Source of the DNA: Rhodobacter sp. SY28-1
GTDB taxonomy: Bacteria; Pseudomonadota; Alphaproteobacteria; Rhodobacterales; Rhodobacteraceae
Length of the DNA: 64,000 bases
Assembly: GCF_005222785.1 (NCBI RefSeq)
Contig: NZ_STGH01000002.1
Coordinates: 806,001 to 870,000, forward strand
Reading direction: 5' to 3'
Positions 44,963 to 55,093 of this stretch are shown in pieces. Each line of letters starts with the position of its first letter. Positions within the stretch are counted from its first letter, which is position 1. The position numbers and the translations under genes are program-made. The notes under the pieces were generated by a model, which was given only the letters and a program-made list of their open reading frames with translations, had not been told where the DNA came from and ran no database searches.

Positions 44963-45217
44963 TCACTTCTTCTTCGCCAGCGCGGCCTCAAGCGCCGCAA
45001 TCCGGGCTTCGAGCGCGGCGTTCTCTTCCCGCGCCTTCTGCGCCATCGCGCGGGCGGCGTCGAACTCCTCGCGAGTCACGAAATCGCGGTCGGCCATCCA
45101 GCGGTCGATCCAGCTTTTCATCGCCGTCTCGGCCTCGGTCTTGGCGCCCTGGGCCACGCCCATCGCATTGGTCATGAGCTGGCTCATGTCGTCGAAGAAC
45201 TTGTTGCGGGTCTGCAT
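44963..45217 (-). CDS. ubiK: Accessory factor UbiK family protein (BMFP)
   Basis: The 84-residue protein begins MQTRNKFFDDMSQLMTNAMGVAQGAKTEAETAMKSWIDRWM and ends in a long coiled coil (FDAARAMAQKAREENAALEARIAALEAALAKKK). This matches UbiK (YqiC), a trimeric accessory factor of ubiquinone synthesis that binds lipids. It faces the TauE gene pair and diverges from lgt. Confidence 0.88.
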   Translation of the reverse strand: MQTRNKFFDDMSQLMTNAMGVAQGAKTEAETAMKSWIDRWMADRDFVTREEFDAARAMAQKAREENAALEARIAALEAALAKKK

Positions 45218-45344
45218 GGGCCACCTCCTGCTGCTGCGTCCTATATGGCCCCGCCCCGCCAGCAGGGCAAGGCGGTGCGTTGTCGCCGCCGGTTGACATC
45301 ACCCGCCCCCGCCGCGACAAGCGGGGAAACTGCCGAGGACCCGC

Positions 45345-46214
45345 ATGATCCCCTTCCCGGACATTTCGCCGAACCTGTTCGAAGTCGAACTGTTCGGCTT
45401 TACCCTCGCGCTGCGCTGGTATGCGCTGGCCTATATCGTCGGCATCCTTTTCGGCTGGTGGATCGTGCTGCGGGCGATCCGCACCCCGCGGCTTTGGGCC
45501 GGGTTCCCCCCGATGACCGCCGAGCAGGTGGAACGGCTGCTGACCTGGATCATCGTCGGGGTGATCCTGGGGGGGCGGCTGGGCTATGTCCTGTTCTACG
45601 ACCTGCCCACCTATCTGGCCGATCCGTTGCAGATCGTCCGGGTCTGGGAAGGCGGCATGTCCTTCCACGGCGGGTTTGTGGGCGTGGTCGTCGCGGCCAT
45701 CTGGTTCTGCCGCCGCGAAGGGATCACCATGCTCTCGATGGGCGATCTTCTGGCCGTGGCGACCCCCGTGGGACTGATGCTGGGCCGACTGGCGAACTTC
45801 ATCAATGCCGAGCTTTGGGGCCGCCCGACCGACTTGCCCTGGGGCGTGATCTTCCCCGGCACGGCGGCGCAGACCTGTCCGCAACTGGTGGGCCTTTGCG
45901 CCCGGCACCCGAGCCAACTCTACCAGGCTGCTCTGGAGGGGCTCTTGCTGGCGCTGGTCCTGTTCTGGCTCGCCTTCCGCAGGGGCTGGTTCAAGCGTCC
46001 CGGCGCGCTGATGGGGGTGTTCCTTGTGGGCTACGGCCTTGCGCGGTTTCTGGTCGAGTTCGTGCGCCAGCCGGATGCGCAGTTTGTCAGCGAAGGCAAC
46101 CCGGTGGGTCTTGCCCTGCACTGGGGTGGCTGGGGGCTGACCATGGGGCAACTTCTTTCGCTGCCGATGATTGCCCTTGGCCTCTGGTTCGCGTTTCGCG
46201 CCCGGGCGCAGTAA
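45345..46214 (+). CDS. lgt: Prolipoprotein diacylglyceryl transferase
   Basis: Lgt adds diacylglycerol from phosphatidylglycerol to the lipobox Cys in the inner membrane. The 289-residue protein has seven or so helices and the family motifs [61 protein letters not shown] and [15 protein letters not shown]. It leads a three-gene cluster with the MidA-type methyltransferase and pgeF. Confidence 0.96.
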   Translation: MIPFPDISPNLFEVELFGFTLALRWYALAYIVGILFGWWIVLRAIRTPRLWAGFPPMTAEQVERLLTWIIVGVILGGRLGYVLFYDLPTYLADPLQIVRVWEGGMSFHGGFVGVVVAAIWFCRREGITMLSMGDLLAVATPVGLMLGRLANFINAELWGRPTDLPWGVIFPGTAAQTCPQLVGLCARHPSQLYQAALEGLLLALVLFWLAFRRGWFKRPGALMGVFLVGYGLARFLVEFVRQPDAQFVSEGNPVGLALHWGGWGLTMGQLLSLPMIALGLWFAFRARAQ

Positions 46215-46226
46215 GGGCGGGGCCGG

Positions 46227-47282
46227 ATGACGCCCCTCGCCCGCCTGCTGATCGAACGCATTCGCGAGACCGGGCCGATCTCTGTGGCCGACTACATGGC
46301 GGAATGTCTGCTACACCCCGTCCACGGCTACTACACGACGCGCGACCCCTTCGGCGCGGGCGGGGATTTCACCACCGCCCCCGAAATCAGCCAGATGTTC
46401 GGGGAGTTGATCGGGCTGACGCTGGCTCAGGCCTGGCTTGATCGAGGGTCCCCAAGCCCGTTCACGCTGGCCGAGCTTGGTCCCGGTCGTGGCACGCTGA
46501 TGGCCGATATCCTGCGGGCCACAAAGGGCGTGCCGGGCTTTAACCAGGCTGCTCAGGTGGTCCTGGTCGAGGCGTCGCCGGTCTTGCGCCGGAAGCAGCA
46601 CGACACGATCAGCCGAGGCCATGATCTGGGCCTGCGCTGGATCGAGGCCGCAGGCGATCTGCCCGAACAACCGCTGTTTCTGATCGCCAACGAGTTTTTC
46701 GATGCCTTGCCGATTCACCAGTACCAGTTCGTGAAGGGCGGCTGGCACGAACGCCTTATCGGTGTGCAGGATGGGGCGCTGGCCTTCGGGTTGGCAGAGG
46801 GCGAGACGCTTCCCGGCACGCTGGCCATGCAGCAACGCGAAGACGGCATGGTGATCGAGGAAAATCGCATCGGCCGTTTCGTGATGCGGCAGGTCCATCA
46901 CCGGTTGCATCATCACGGCGGCCTTGCGCTGGTCATCGACTACGGCGACTGGCGGTCGCGCGGGGACACGCTGCAAGCTTTGCGGAGACACGCCTTCGAC
47001 GACCCGCTTGCGCATCCCGGCGAGGCTGACCTGACCGCTCATGTGGATTTCGAGGCACTCGCGGAACGCGAGACACCTTTCTACTCTACGCAGGGCGCCT
47101 TCCTTACCCAGCTTGGCATCGACGCGCGGGCCGAAAGGCTGGCGCGGAACCTGACCGGCGCTGCGCTGGAAAGCCACTGGGCCGCGCATCGGCGCTTGAC
47201 CCACCCGGAAGAAATGGGTTCGTTGTTCAAGGTGCTGGCAGTCAGCTCTGCCGGTGCCCCGCCGCCTCCCGGATTCATCTGA
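46227..47282 (+). CDS. MidA/NDUFAF7-family SAM-dependent methyltransferase
   Basis: The 351-residue protein starts with SVADYMAECLLHPVHGYYTTRDPFGAGGDFTTAPEISQMFGELIG and has motif I LAELGPGRGTLMADI, IANEFFDALPIHQ and VIDYGDW. NDUFAF7 methylates an Arg of complex I subunit NDUFS2 in mitochondria; the bacterial role is presumed similar. The gene begins 12 bp after lgt and shares its last base region with pgeF (ATG at the stop). Confidence 0.9.
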   Translation: MTPLARLLIERIRETGPISVADYMAECLLHPVHGYYTTRDPFGAGGDFTTAPEISQMFGELIGLTLAQAWLDRGSPSPFTLAELGPGRGTLMADILRATKGVPGFNQAAQVVLVEASPVLRRKQHDTISRGHDLGLRWIEAAGDLPEQPLFLIANEFFDALPIHQYQFVKGGWHERLIGVQDGALAFGLAEGETLPGTLAMQQREDGMVIEENRIGRFVMRQVHHRLHHHGGLALVIDYGDWRSRGDTLQALRRHAFDDPLAHPGEADLTAHVDFEALAERETPFYSTQGAFLTQLGIDARAERLARNLTGAALESHWAAHRRLTHPEEMGSLFKVLAVSSAGAPPPPGFI

Positions 47283-48040
47283 TGCCATCGACGCTGGAAA
47301 TCATCACCTCGGACGCGCTGCAGGCCCGGCATGGCTTTTTCACGCGCAAGGGCGGGGCGTCCTCGGGCATCTTTGCCGGATTGAACTGCGGCACCGGATC
47401 TTCGGATCAGACCGAGATCGTCGCGATCAACCGCACCCGCGTGGCCCAGGCCATGGGCGTGGGTCCCGAAGCGCTGGTCACGGCGCACCAGGTCCATTCC
47501 GCGCGGACGCTGCCGGTCACCGGTCCCTTGTCGATCCGGCCCGAGGCCGACGCGCTGGTAACGGCGACACCGGGCCTTCTGCTGGCCGTCCTGACCGCGG
47601 ATTGCCAACCCGTGCTGTTCGCCGACACGGAGGCCGGGGTGATCGGTGCGGCCCATGCCGGCTGGCGCGGCGCGGTCGATGGCGTGCTGGAGGCTACCAT
47701 CGAGGCGATGGAGGGCCTGGGCGCCAAGCGGTCGCGGATCGTGGCGGTGATCGGGCCGACGATCAGCCAGGCCGCCTATGAGGTGGGGCCCGAATTCCTT
47801 GACCGCTTCCGCGCAGAGGACGAAGCAAGCACCCGGTTCTTCGCCAACGGCCAGGGTGACCGGCTGCTGTTCGACCTGCCCGGCTATGGCCTGCACCGGC
47901 TGCGCCAGGCCGGGGTAGGCCACGCCGAATGGACCGGCCACTGCACCTACCGCGATCCAGACCGGTTCTATTCGTTCCGTCGCACAACCCATGCGGGAGA
48001 AGCGGACTACGGCAGGTTGATTTCGACAATACGACTTTGA
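47282..48040 (+). CDS. pgeF: Peptidoglycan editing factor PgeF (YfiH/LACC1 family)
   Basis: The 252-residue protein has the family metal and purine site: ARHGFFTRKGGASSGIFAGLNCG, the HQVHSA His, TADCQPVLFAD, IGAAHAGWRGAVDG and TGHCTYRD. Members act as purine nucleoside phosphorylases or remove wrong peptides from peptidoglycan precursors. It overlaps the methyltransferase stop, as in many Rhodobacteraceae. Confidence 0.92.
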   Translation: MPSTLEIITSDALQARHGFFTRKGGASSGIFAGLNCGTGSSDQTEIVAINRTRVAQAMGVGPEALVTAHQVHSARTLPVTGPLSIRPEADALVTATPGLLLAVLTADCQPVLFADTEAGVIGAAHAGWRGAVDGVLEATIEAMEGLGAKRSRIVAVIGPTISQAAYEVGPEFLDRFRAEDEASTRFFANGQGDRLLFDLPGYGLHRLRQAGVGHAEWTGHCTYRDPDRFYSFRRTTHAGEADYGRLISTIRL

Positions 48041-48151
48041 TGTGGCGGCACGGGGCCTGAAATGCTCCGATTGCAGCACGGTTCTTCCGCAACCCTGCCG
48101 CAATCACCCGCCAGAAAAGACCCATCTGATTGGCATGCGATGGGGAATCCG

Positions 48152-48346
48152 ATGATCATCCAGATGAAGACCAAGCGCCGCTGGATCCTGTCGATCCTGG
48201 AAACCGTGGGTGATGCGACCGACAGCCGGGTGGTTGCCCGTGCGACCGTGCGCCAGACCTCCGGCCGGACGATGGTCGCGGGTCAGAAGGGCTTTGCCAT
48301 GAGGCTGAAAACGGCGACCCGTCAGGTCAGCGACGCTTCGCGCTAA
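48152..48346 (+). CDS. Small basic protein, function unknown
   Basis: An ATG at 48152 with GGGGA before it starts a 64-residue frame: MIIQMKTKRRWILSILETVG, then a basic Thr/Arg-rich tail ending KTATRQVSDASR. Positive charge and length recall small Rhodobacteraceae proteins whose genes lie beside lrp/trxB, but I cannot name a family. Earlier in-frame ATGs (48140) exist. It ends 3 bp before the stop of the oppositely oriented lrp gene. Confidence 0.55.
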   Translation: MIIQMKTKRRWILSILETVGDATDSRVVARATVRQTSGRTMVAGQKGFAMRLKTATRQVSDASR

Positions 48347-48349
48347 GCG

Positions 48350-49965
<1,616 letters not shown>

Positions 49966-49975
49966 GCCTGACCTG

Positions 49976-50042
49976 CGTGGACGGAATTGCCGATCCTTTG
50001 GGATCAAGGGGTTGGCTTTGGGCGTTCAGGATTCCTTAACCC
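49976..50042 (+). repeat. Dispersed intergenic element, copy C
   Basis: It lies 10 bp after the trxB stop: GTGGACGGAATTGCC, a five-base-pair hairpin GATCC-TTTG-GGATC (49992-50005), AAGGGGTTGG and CTTAACC. The block order matches copies at 232-304 and 15826-15900. Between copies B and C the hairpin arms differ but still pair. Confidence 0.6.
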
Positions 50043-50045
50043 GTG

Positions 50046-50080
50046 GCTCCTCGTTCGCCTTCGGCTTCTCGTCGCTTGGC
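50046..50080. repeat. Dispersed palindromic element II, copy 2
   Basis: GCTCCTCGTTCGCC followed by TTCGGCTTCTCGTCGC resembles the arms of the copies at 44884-44952 and 50822-50893. It immediately follows element copy C, between trxB and the M15-like gene end. Confidence 0.5.
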
Positions 50081-50124
50081 TTTTGTCGCCGCGCCCCAAC
50101 GAAAGCTTGGCCCCAGGCGTTTGG

Positions 50125-50793
50125 CTACGCGGGGTAGACGATGCCCCGGAACGGCGGGAAGGTCCGATAGCGATTGAAGCGGTCGGCTTCGGATGGTGGC
50201 AACTCTCCTGGACGAATGACAGTCCTGACCGAGCCGATCCAGGAGGAAATCGACCGTTCGGGAGCCTCGCGCCAGGTCAGGTTGAATGCCGCCCGTTTCG
50301 GGAAGAAGGTTACTGCGTGGAAATCGAGGTGGTCGTACAGCCACCAGGCAAGGTCCTGCCAGTCGCGTCCCCTTTCATACTGATCGGCGAACCAGGGGAT
50401 GACGACGGATGCGCAGGCACCGCAGCGGCCCTCGGCATCGCGCTGGTCCCAGATATGAGCCGCGCGGTTGGCTTCGTTCGAGGCGCAGCCGAGACCTTGC
50501 GCTGCACCGAAGCCGTTTACTGCGGGAGAGCGATAGGCTGATCGGACCGCGATGGGGCCGAACGTCTCGACCAGAGGTTCCAGAAGGTCGCTCGCCAGCC
50601 TTCTTCCGACATGAAGGGCGAGGTTCACATCGTCGGGAATATTCTGGATGCCGTGGAAGTTGCCGATTTCGGAGTAGAGAAAGTCGCGCATGAAGAAATG
50701 GCGCGACAGGCGTTCCCGACCCAACTCTTCCAGGCCCCGGACGCTGGCGGGCTTGCGCTTCTTGCCTTTGGCAGGTCCGCTATCACTGGTCAT
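50125..50793 (-). CDS. Orphan M15-like (peptidoglycan peptidase fold) protein
   Basis: The 222-residue protein starts basic (GPAKGKKRKPAS), then has SRHFFMRDFLYSEIGNFHGI, a helical stretch and IAVRSAYRSPAVNGFG. The last part resembles the SGYRSP turn of M15 D,D-peptidases; the Zn-binding SxHxxGxAxD and HxH motifs are not seen in canonical form, but CASNEAN-AAHIWDQRDAEG is distinctive. I recall similar uncharacterised proteins in alphaproteobacteria and mobile DNA. It stands alone between trxB and ugpC, with palindromic element II on both sides. Confidence 0.55.
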   Translation of the reverse strand: MTSDSGPAKGKKRKPASVRGLEELGRERLSRHFFMRDFLYSEIGNFHGIQNIPDDVNLALHVGRRLASDLLEPLVETFGPIAVRSAYRSPAVNGFGAAQGLGCASNEANRAAHIWDQRDAEGRCGACASVVIPWFADQYERGRDWQDLAWWLYDHLDFHAVTFFPKRAAFNLTWREAPERSISSWIGSVRTVIRPGELPPSEADRFNRYRTFPPFRGIVYPA

Positions 50794-50821
50794 GGCACTT
50801 CATCCTTCAGATGCGCATTGC

Positions 50822-50893
50822 GCGCTCGTCGTGCGCCTTTGGCTTCTCCTCGCGGGTGACCTAGCGAGGAGCGCCGAAGGCGACGACGAGCGG
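50822..50893. repeat. Dispersed palindromic element II, copy 3 (long hairpin)
   Basis: Arms of about 30 bases (CGCTCGTCGTGCGCC ... CTCCTCGC and GCGAGGAGCGCCGAAGG ... GACGAGCG) pair with a few bulges around a ten-base loop. It lies between the ugpC stop and the M15-like gene start, on the same strand, and may end or stabilise the ugpC transcript. Confidence 0.6.
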
Positions 50894-50898
50894 CGTTC

Positions 50899-51951
50899 TT
50901 AGCGCAGCCGCAGCCCATCCTTGTCAAACAGCATCGCGTCCCGCGCGTCGAAGCTGACACCGACCTTTGCGCCAGGCTCCAGGCTGACCTGGTCGTGGCG
51001 TTCGACGATCAGCTTTTCGCCCGACGGCGCGGTGAGGTGGACGTAGGAGACGCCGCCCAGCGCCTCGGTCAGTTCCACCCGGTGCGTGTCACCCGGGCCG
51101 ATCTTCAGGTGCTGGGGCCTGAGGCCGACCGTCACTTCGGCACCCGAGGCTGGGAGGCCGACCGAAGTTATGACCGATCCGGCGAGGCCCTTTGTCGCCA
51201 CCGAACCGCTCTCGACCACGCCGGAGACGAAGTTCATCGAAGGCGAACCGATGAAGCCCGCGACGAACCGGTTGTCGGGGTTATTGTAGAGGTCGAGGGG
51301 CTTTCCCACCTGCTCGATGCGGCCCGACCGCAGCACCACGATCTTGTCGGCCAAAGTCATCGCCTCGACCTGGTCATGGGTGACGTAGATCATCGTGGCG
51401 CCGATCTCGCGGTGAAGGCGGGCGATTTCGACGCGCATTTCAACGCGCAGTTCGGCGTCGAGGTTGGAGAGGGGTTCGTCGAACAGGAACACCTCTGGCC
51501 CCCGGACGATGGCGCGGCCGATGGCGACGCGTTGGCGCTGGCCGCCGGACAAGGCCTTGGGCTTGCGGTCGAGGAGCGGCTCCAGCTTCAGGATGCGGGC
51601 GGCCTCGGCGACCTTGCGGTCGATCTCGGCCTTGGGATGGCCGGTCATCTTCAGGCCGAAGCCCATGTTTTCGGCGACCGTCATGTGGGGATACAAGGCG
51701 TAGGTCTGGAAGACCATGGCCACGCCGCGTTCCGAGGGGTCGATGTAGGTCACGTCCCGCGCGCCGATGCGGATGGCGCCGGAACTGGTTTCCTCCAACC
51801 CCGCGATCATTCGCAGCAGGGTCGATTTCCCGCAGCCCGAGGGGCCGACGAAGACGCAAAACTCGCCATCGTCCACAGTCAGGTCGACCCCATGGATCAC
51901 CTGCACATCGCCAAAGCGCTTGACGACTTTTTCCAGCGTCACTCCCGTCAT
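50899..51951 (-). CDS. Sugar ABC importer ATPase (UgpC/MalK type)
   Basis: The 350-residue protein has Walker [11 protein letters not shown]-loop [16 protein letters not shown], signature [19 protein letters not shown], Walker [17 protein letters not shown] and the H-loop [12 protein letters not shown]. The C-terminal OB-type regulatory domain ([11 protein letters not shown]...[13 protein letters not shown]) is that of MalK/UgpC. It is encoded after iclR, facing away from the binding protein and permease genes, which lack their own ATPase, so it is the probable partner. Confidence 0.94.
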   Translation of the reverse strand: MTGVTLEKVVKRFGDVQVIHGVDLTVDDGEFCVFVGPSGCGKSTLLRMIAGLEETSSGAIRIGARDVTYIDPSERGVAMVFQTYALYPHMTVAENMGFGLKMTGHPKAEIDRKVAEAARILKLEPLLDRKPKALSGGQRQRVAIGRAIVRGPEVFLFDEPLSNLDAELRVEMRVEIARLHREIGATMIYVTHDQVEAMTLADKIVVLRSGRIEQVGKPLDLYNNPDNRFVAGFIGSPSMNFVSGVVESGSVATKGLAGSVITSVGLPASGAEVTVGLRPQHLKIGPGDTHRVELTEALGGVSYVHLTAPSGEKLIVERHDQVSLEPGAKVGVSFDARDAMLFDKDGLRLR

Positions 51952-51968
51952 GGGTTTCCTCCCCCCGG

Positions 51969-52754
51969 TTAAACCTGTTCCGGAAAGCGCCAGCTTTCCG
52001 CTTCCGCAGCGATCTTCGCCGCGATGTCCTTGATCATCGGGGCCTGCGCCCCGAGCTCCTCCAATGTCGTGCGTGCCGTGGTCGAGGTGACCGAAAGCGC
52101 CCCCATCACCCGCCCCTGACGCGAGAGAATCGGGACGGCGCAGCAGATGATCCCCGCCTCATGCTCCTCCCGATCCCAAGCGTGGCCGCGCTGCCGAATC
52201 GCCTGTAGCTCCTCCAAGAGCGCCGCGCGGCTGGCGAGCGTATGGGGGGTGAAGCGGTGGAAGGACTGGCGGGCAAGGGCGGCCTCCAGCGCCTCCGCAG
52301 GCAAGTAGGCGAGCATCGCCTTGCCGACCCCGGTGCAATAGGCAGGGCCGACCTTACCGGCCTGGGCGAACATCTCCACCGGCCGGGCAGCGTTGCGTTT
52401 ATCGACGTAGAGAACCTGGCCGAGGTCCATCTGCGCGAGGTGGATCGTCTCGCCGGTTTTTGCAGCGAGTTCATCAAGATAGGGCCGCGCGATGGGAGCG
52501 AGCGAGGACTGAGACCAAGCAGCATGGGCGAGCCGAACGAGGCGGACGCCCAGGGCGTAGGTGCCGGTATCGGGGTCCAAAGCCAGCATCCCCTGATGCG
52601 TCAGGGTCTGCAAAAGCCGGTAGAGCGTGGCCTTGGGATAGTCCGCTTCAGCCAGGAGATCGGAGAAGCGCACGGGGTGGCCATGGCTGGCCACCATGTC
52701 CAAGACGTCCAGCGCCTTGCCGACGGTTCCGTCTGCGTGCCCCTCCGCGCCCAT
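51969..52754 (-). CDS. IclR-family transcriptional regulator
   Basis: The 261-residue protein has an N-terminal winged helix ([47 protein letters not shown]) and the IclR effector domain ([68 protein letters not shown]). The ATG at 52754 follows GGGGAGGGGACG. It diverges from the sugar-binding protein gene; the shared region holds candidate operator dyads. It probably senses a galactose pathway intermediate. Confidence 0.93.
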   Translation of the reverse strand: MGAEGHADGTVGKALDVLDMVASHGHPVRFSDLLAEADYPKATLYRLLQTLTHQGMLALDPDTGTYALGVRLVRLAHAAWSQSSLAPIARPYLDELAAKTGETIHLAQMDLGQVLYVDKRNAARPVEMFAQAGKVGPAYCTGVGKAMLAYLPAEALEAALARQSFHRFTPHTLASRAALLEELQAIRQRGHAWDREEHEAGIICCAVPILSRQGRVMGALSVTSTTARTTLEELGAQAPMIKDIAAKIAAEAESWRFPEQV

Positions 52755-52826
52755 CGTCCCCTCCCCGGAACGTCGTTGTTGACAGGATAGACGATAGCCG
52801 ACATAGTTTTCAATATTCAAGACTAA

Positions 52827-52843
52827 GTTTCAAATAGTGAAAC
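52827..52843. promoter_or_regulatory. Candidate IclR operator in the sugar operon promoter
   Basis: GTTTCA-AATAG-TGAAAC has perfect six-base arms and lies 16 bp before the binding protein ATG. A related AT-rich stretch GTTTTCAATATTCAA is 20 bp upstream. Such dyads in an IclR-flanked promoter are typical operators. The site overlaps the leader next to the ribosome site, suggesting repression. Confidence 0.45.
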
Positions 52844-52858
52844 CAAAGGGAGGAAACC

Positions 52859-54112
52859 ATGGTTCACAAACTGACGGGCGCAGTCGCGCTCGGGGCAGCA
52901 CTCATGCTGTCCACATCGGCCTTCGCGCAGGACAAGCGCGTCGTCACCTGGAACGCGGACTATGACCCGATTCCGCTGGCCGCCGCCGAGGCCCTGATCG
53001 CCGATTTCGAGGCCGCGAACCCCGAGATCGATGTGGTTCTGACCAACTTCGACCACGAGGCCTACAAGAACGCGATCCGCAACTTCCTGACCGCGGACCC
53101 GCCGGACCTGGCCAACTGGTATGCCGCGAACCGGATGCGTCCCTTCGTCGAGGCGGGCCTGTTCGCCGACATCTCGGACGTCTGGGCGAACAACGGGCTG
53201 ATGGACTCGCTGGCGTCGTCGGTGCTGTCGTCGACCATCGACGGCAAGCAGTATGCGGTCCCCTATACCTACTATCAGTGGGGCATCTATTATAACCGCG
53301 ACGCCTACAAGGCGGCGGGCGTGGATGTTCCGGGGCCGGAAGGCGTGACCTGGGATCAGTTCCTGGCCAACTGCGAGAAGTTCAAGGCCGCGAACATCGA
53401 CTGCGTGACGACGGGTTCGTCGGCGCTGTGGCCGGTGGCAGGCATCTTCGACTATGTGTCGATGCGCACCAACGGCTACCAGTTCCACAGCGATCTGGCG
53501 GCTGGCAAGGTCTCGTGGACCTCGCCGGAAGTGGCGGCGGTGTTCGACAACCTGGGCAAGCTGCAGCCTTACGTCACGGCGAACCATGCCGCGATCGACT
53601 GGCAGGATGCGGCGGCTCTCCTCGTGCAAGGCAAGGCTGCGAACTACGTAATGGGCAACTTCGCCGTCGGCGTCTTCAAGGAAGGCGGGATGACGAACGA
53701 CAACCTGGGCTTCATGGTGTTCCCGGAGATCACCGCGGGCATCGCCCGGGCCGAAGAAGCGCCGACCGACACGATCCACCTGACCTCGGGCGCGAAGAAC
53801 CCCGAGGATGCGAAGACGTTCCTGGCCTATGTGGCCAGCGCCGAAGCGCAGTCCAAGTGGAACGCGGCGGTGGGTCAGCTGCCGACGAACAAGAACGCGA
53901 CGGTCGATCCGGCCGACCCGTTCCTGACCGCGGGCTTCCAGGCGCTGTCCACCGCGACGGGCGGCATCGCCCAGTTCTGGGACCGCGACGCGGATGCCGA
54001 ATATGCCAAGGTCGGCATGGAAGGCTTCCAGCAGTTCCTGGTGCAGCCGGAGCAGCGCGACGCGATCCTGGAGCGTCTGGAAGCGGCCCGCACGCGGCTG
54101 TATCCGCAGTGA
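52859..54112 (+). CDS. Sugar ABC importer substrate-binding protein
   Basis: The 417-residue periplasmic protein has a Sec signal (MVHKLTGAVALGAALMLSTSAFAQD) and the cluster-B binding fold: VVTWNADYDPIPLAAAEALIADFEAANPEIDVVL, FLTADPPDLANWYAANRM, QYAVPYTYYQWGIYYNRDAY, and a C-terminal ALSTATGGIAQFWDRDA. Aromatic residues such as the Trp/Tyr cluster at YYQWGIYYN suit sugar stacking. The downstream galactose genes imply galactosides or oligosaccharides as cargo. It has a strong AGGGAGG ribosome site. Confidence 0.93.
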   Translation: MVHKLTGAVALGAALMLSTSAFAQDKRVVTWNADYDPIPLAAAEALIADFEAANPEIDVVLTNFDHEAYKNAIRNFLTADPPDLANWYAANRMRPFVEAGLFADISDVWANNGLMDSLASSVLSSTIDGKQYAVPYTYYQWGIYYNRDAYKAAGVDVPGPEGVTWDQFLANCEKFKAANIDCVTTGSSALWPVAGIFDYVSMRTNGYQFHSDLAAGKVSWTSPEVAAVFDNLGKLQPYVTANHAAIDWQDAAALLVQGKAANYVMGNFAVGVFKEGGMTNDNLGFMVFPEITAGIARAEEAPTDTIHLTSGAKNPEDAKTFLAYVASAEAQSKWNAAVGQLPTNKNATVDPADPFLTAGFQALSTATGGIAQFWDRDADAEYAKVGMEGFQQFLVQPEQRDAILERLEAARTRLYPQ

Positions 54113-54124
54113 TCTAGGCTAACG

Positions 54125-54152
54125 GGCGCTCCCCTCACGGGGGGCGCCTTTT
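54125..54152 (+). terminator. Stem-loop and T-run between binding protein and permease genes
   Basis: GGCGCTCCCC (54125-54134) pairs with GGGGGGCGCC (54139-54148, one G-T pair) and TTTT follows. It comes 12 bp after the binding protein stop. It should reduce transcription of the downstream permease and catabolic genes relative to the binding protein. Confidence 0.75.
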
Positions 54153-54160
54153 CGTTTTCC

Positions 54161-54170
54161 GGGGGGGGGG
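54161..54170 (+). repeat. Ten-G tract in the ribosome-binding region of permease 1
   Basis: Ten consecutive G residues lie four bases before the ATG at 54175 and serve as (or replace) the Shine-Dalgarno site. Tracts of this length are prone to slipped-strand changes, and also to sequencing error. Confidence 0.8.
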
Positions 54171-54174
54171 AGAC

Positions 54175-55092
54175 ATGGCTGAGGCAGCTTCGACACCGCG
54201 GCGCTGGACCCAGAGGAGCGTGGCTCCGTGGCTGTTCCTGGCCCCCGGGCTTTTGATGTTCGGGGTCTATGTGCTGTGGCCCATCGTGGAGAGCGTGACG
54301 CTGTCCTTCTACGACTGGGACGGCCTTTACAACAAGGATGGCGAGTTCACCGGCCGCTTTGTCGGCATGGGGAACTACTCCGAACTGATGACGGACCCGG
54401 CGTTCGAGACGAGCCTGTGGAACAACCTGAAATGGCTGGTCCTGTATATGCTGGCGCTGCCGATCGGGCTGTTCATCGCGATCTTCCTGAACCAGACGGT
54501 CAGGGGCATCCGGCTGTACAAGTCCTTGTTCTTCTTCCCCTTCGTTATCAGCCAGGTCGTCGTCGGCCTGATCTTCGCCTGGTTCTATGCGCCGAACTTC
54601 GGGCTTTTGTACTTGTTGACCGAAAACGCCTTCGGCCAGGGCACTGCCATCCTCGCCGACCCGGACCTTGTGACCTACGGCATCATCGCGGCGGGCCTCT
54701 GGCCGCAGATTGCCTATGTGATGATCCTCTACCTGACCGGCCTGAACAACGTCGCCCCCGACCAGATCGAGGCGGCGCGGCTGGACGGCGCCAAGGGCTG
54801 GCGGATGCTGTGGTATGTGGTGCTGCCGCAGCTGCGCCCGGCCACGTTCATCGCGGTCATCGTCACCGTGATCGGGGCGCTGCGGTCGTTTGACCTGGTG
54901 TCGATCATGACGAACGGCGGGCCGTTCGGGTCGTCGCGGGTGCTGTCCTACTACATGTTCGAGATGGCGCTTGGCGAATACGGGTTCCGTATGGGCTATG
55001 GCGCGGCGATTGCGGTGGTCCTGTTCCTGATCATGATGGTTTTCATTTCGGGCTTCATCTGGAAGATGTGGCGCGACGAGAAGGAGCGCTGA
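54175..55092 (+). CDS. Sugar ABC importer permease 1 (MalF/LacF type)
   Basis: The 305-residue protein has six helices, with the N-terminal PWLFLAPGLLMFGVYVLWPIVESVTLSFYDWDGLYNKDGEF periplasmic loop and the coupling EAA-type loop ARLDGAKGWRMLWYVVLPQLRPATF. It forms the channel with permease 2, whose gene starts 1 bp later. The ribosome site is the G10 tract. Confidence 0.95.
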   Translation: MAEAASTPRRWTQRSVAPWLFLAPGLLMFGVYVLWPIVESVTLSFYDWDGLYNKDGEFTGRFVGMGNYSELMTDPAFETSLWNNLKWLVLYMLALPIGLFIAIFLNQTVRGIRLYKSLFFFPFVISQVVVGLIFAWFYAPNFGLLYLLTENAFGQGTAILADPDLVTYGIIAAGLWPQIAYVMILYLTGLNNVAPDQIEAARLDGAKGWRMLWYVVLPQLRPATFIAVIVTVIGALRSFDLVSIMTNGGPFGSSRVLSYYMFEMALGEYGFRMGYGAAIAVVLFLIMMVFISGFIWKMWRDEKER

Positions 55093-55093
55093 G

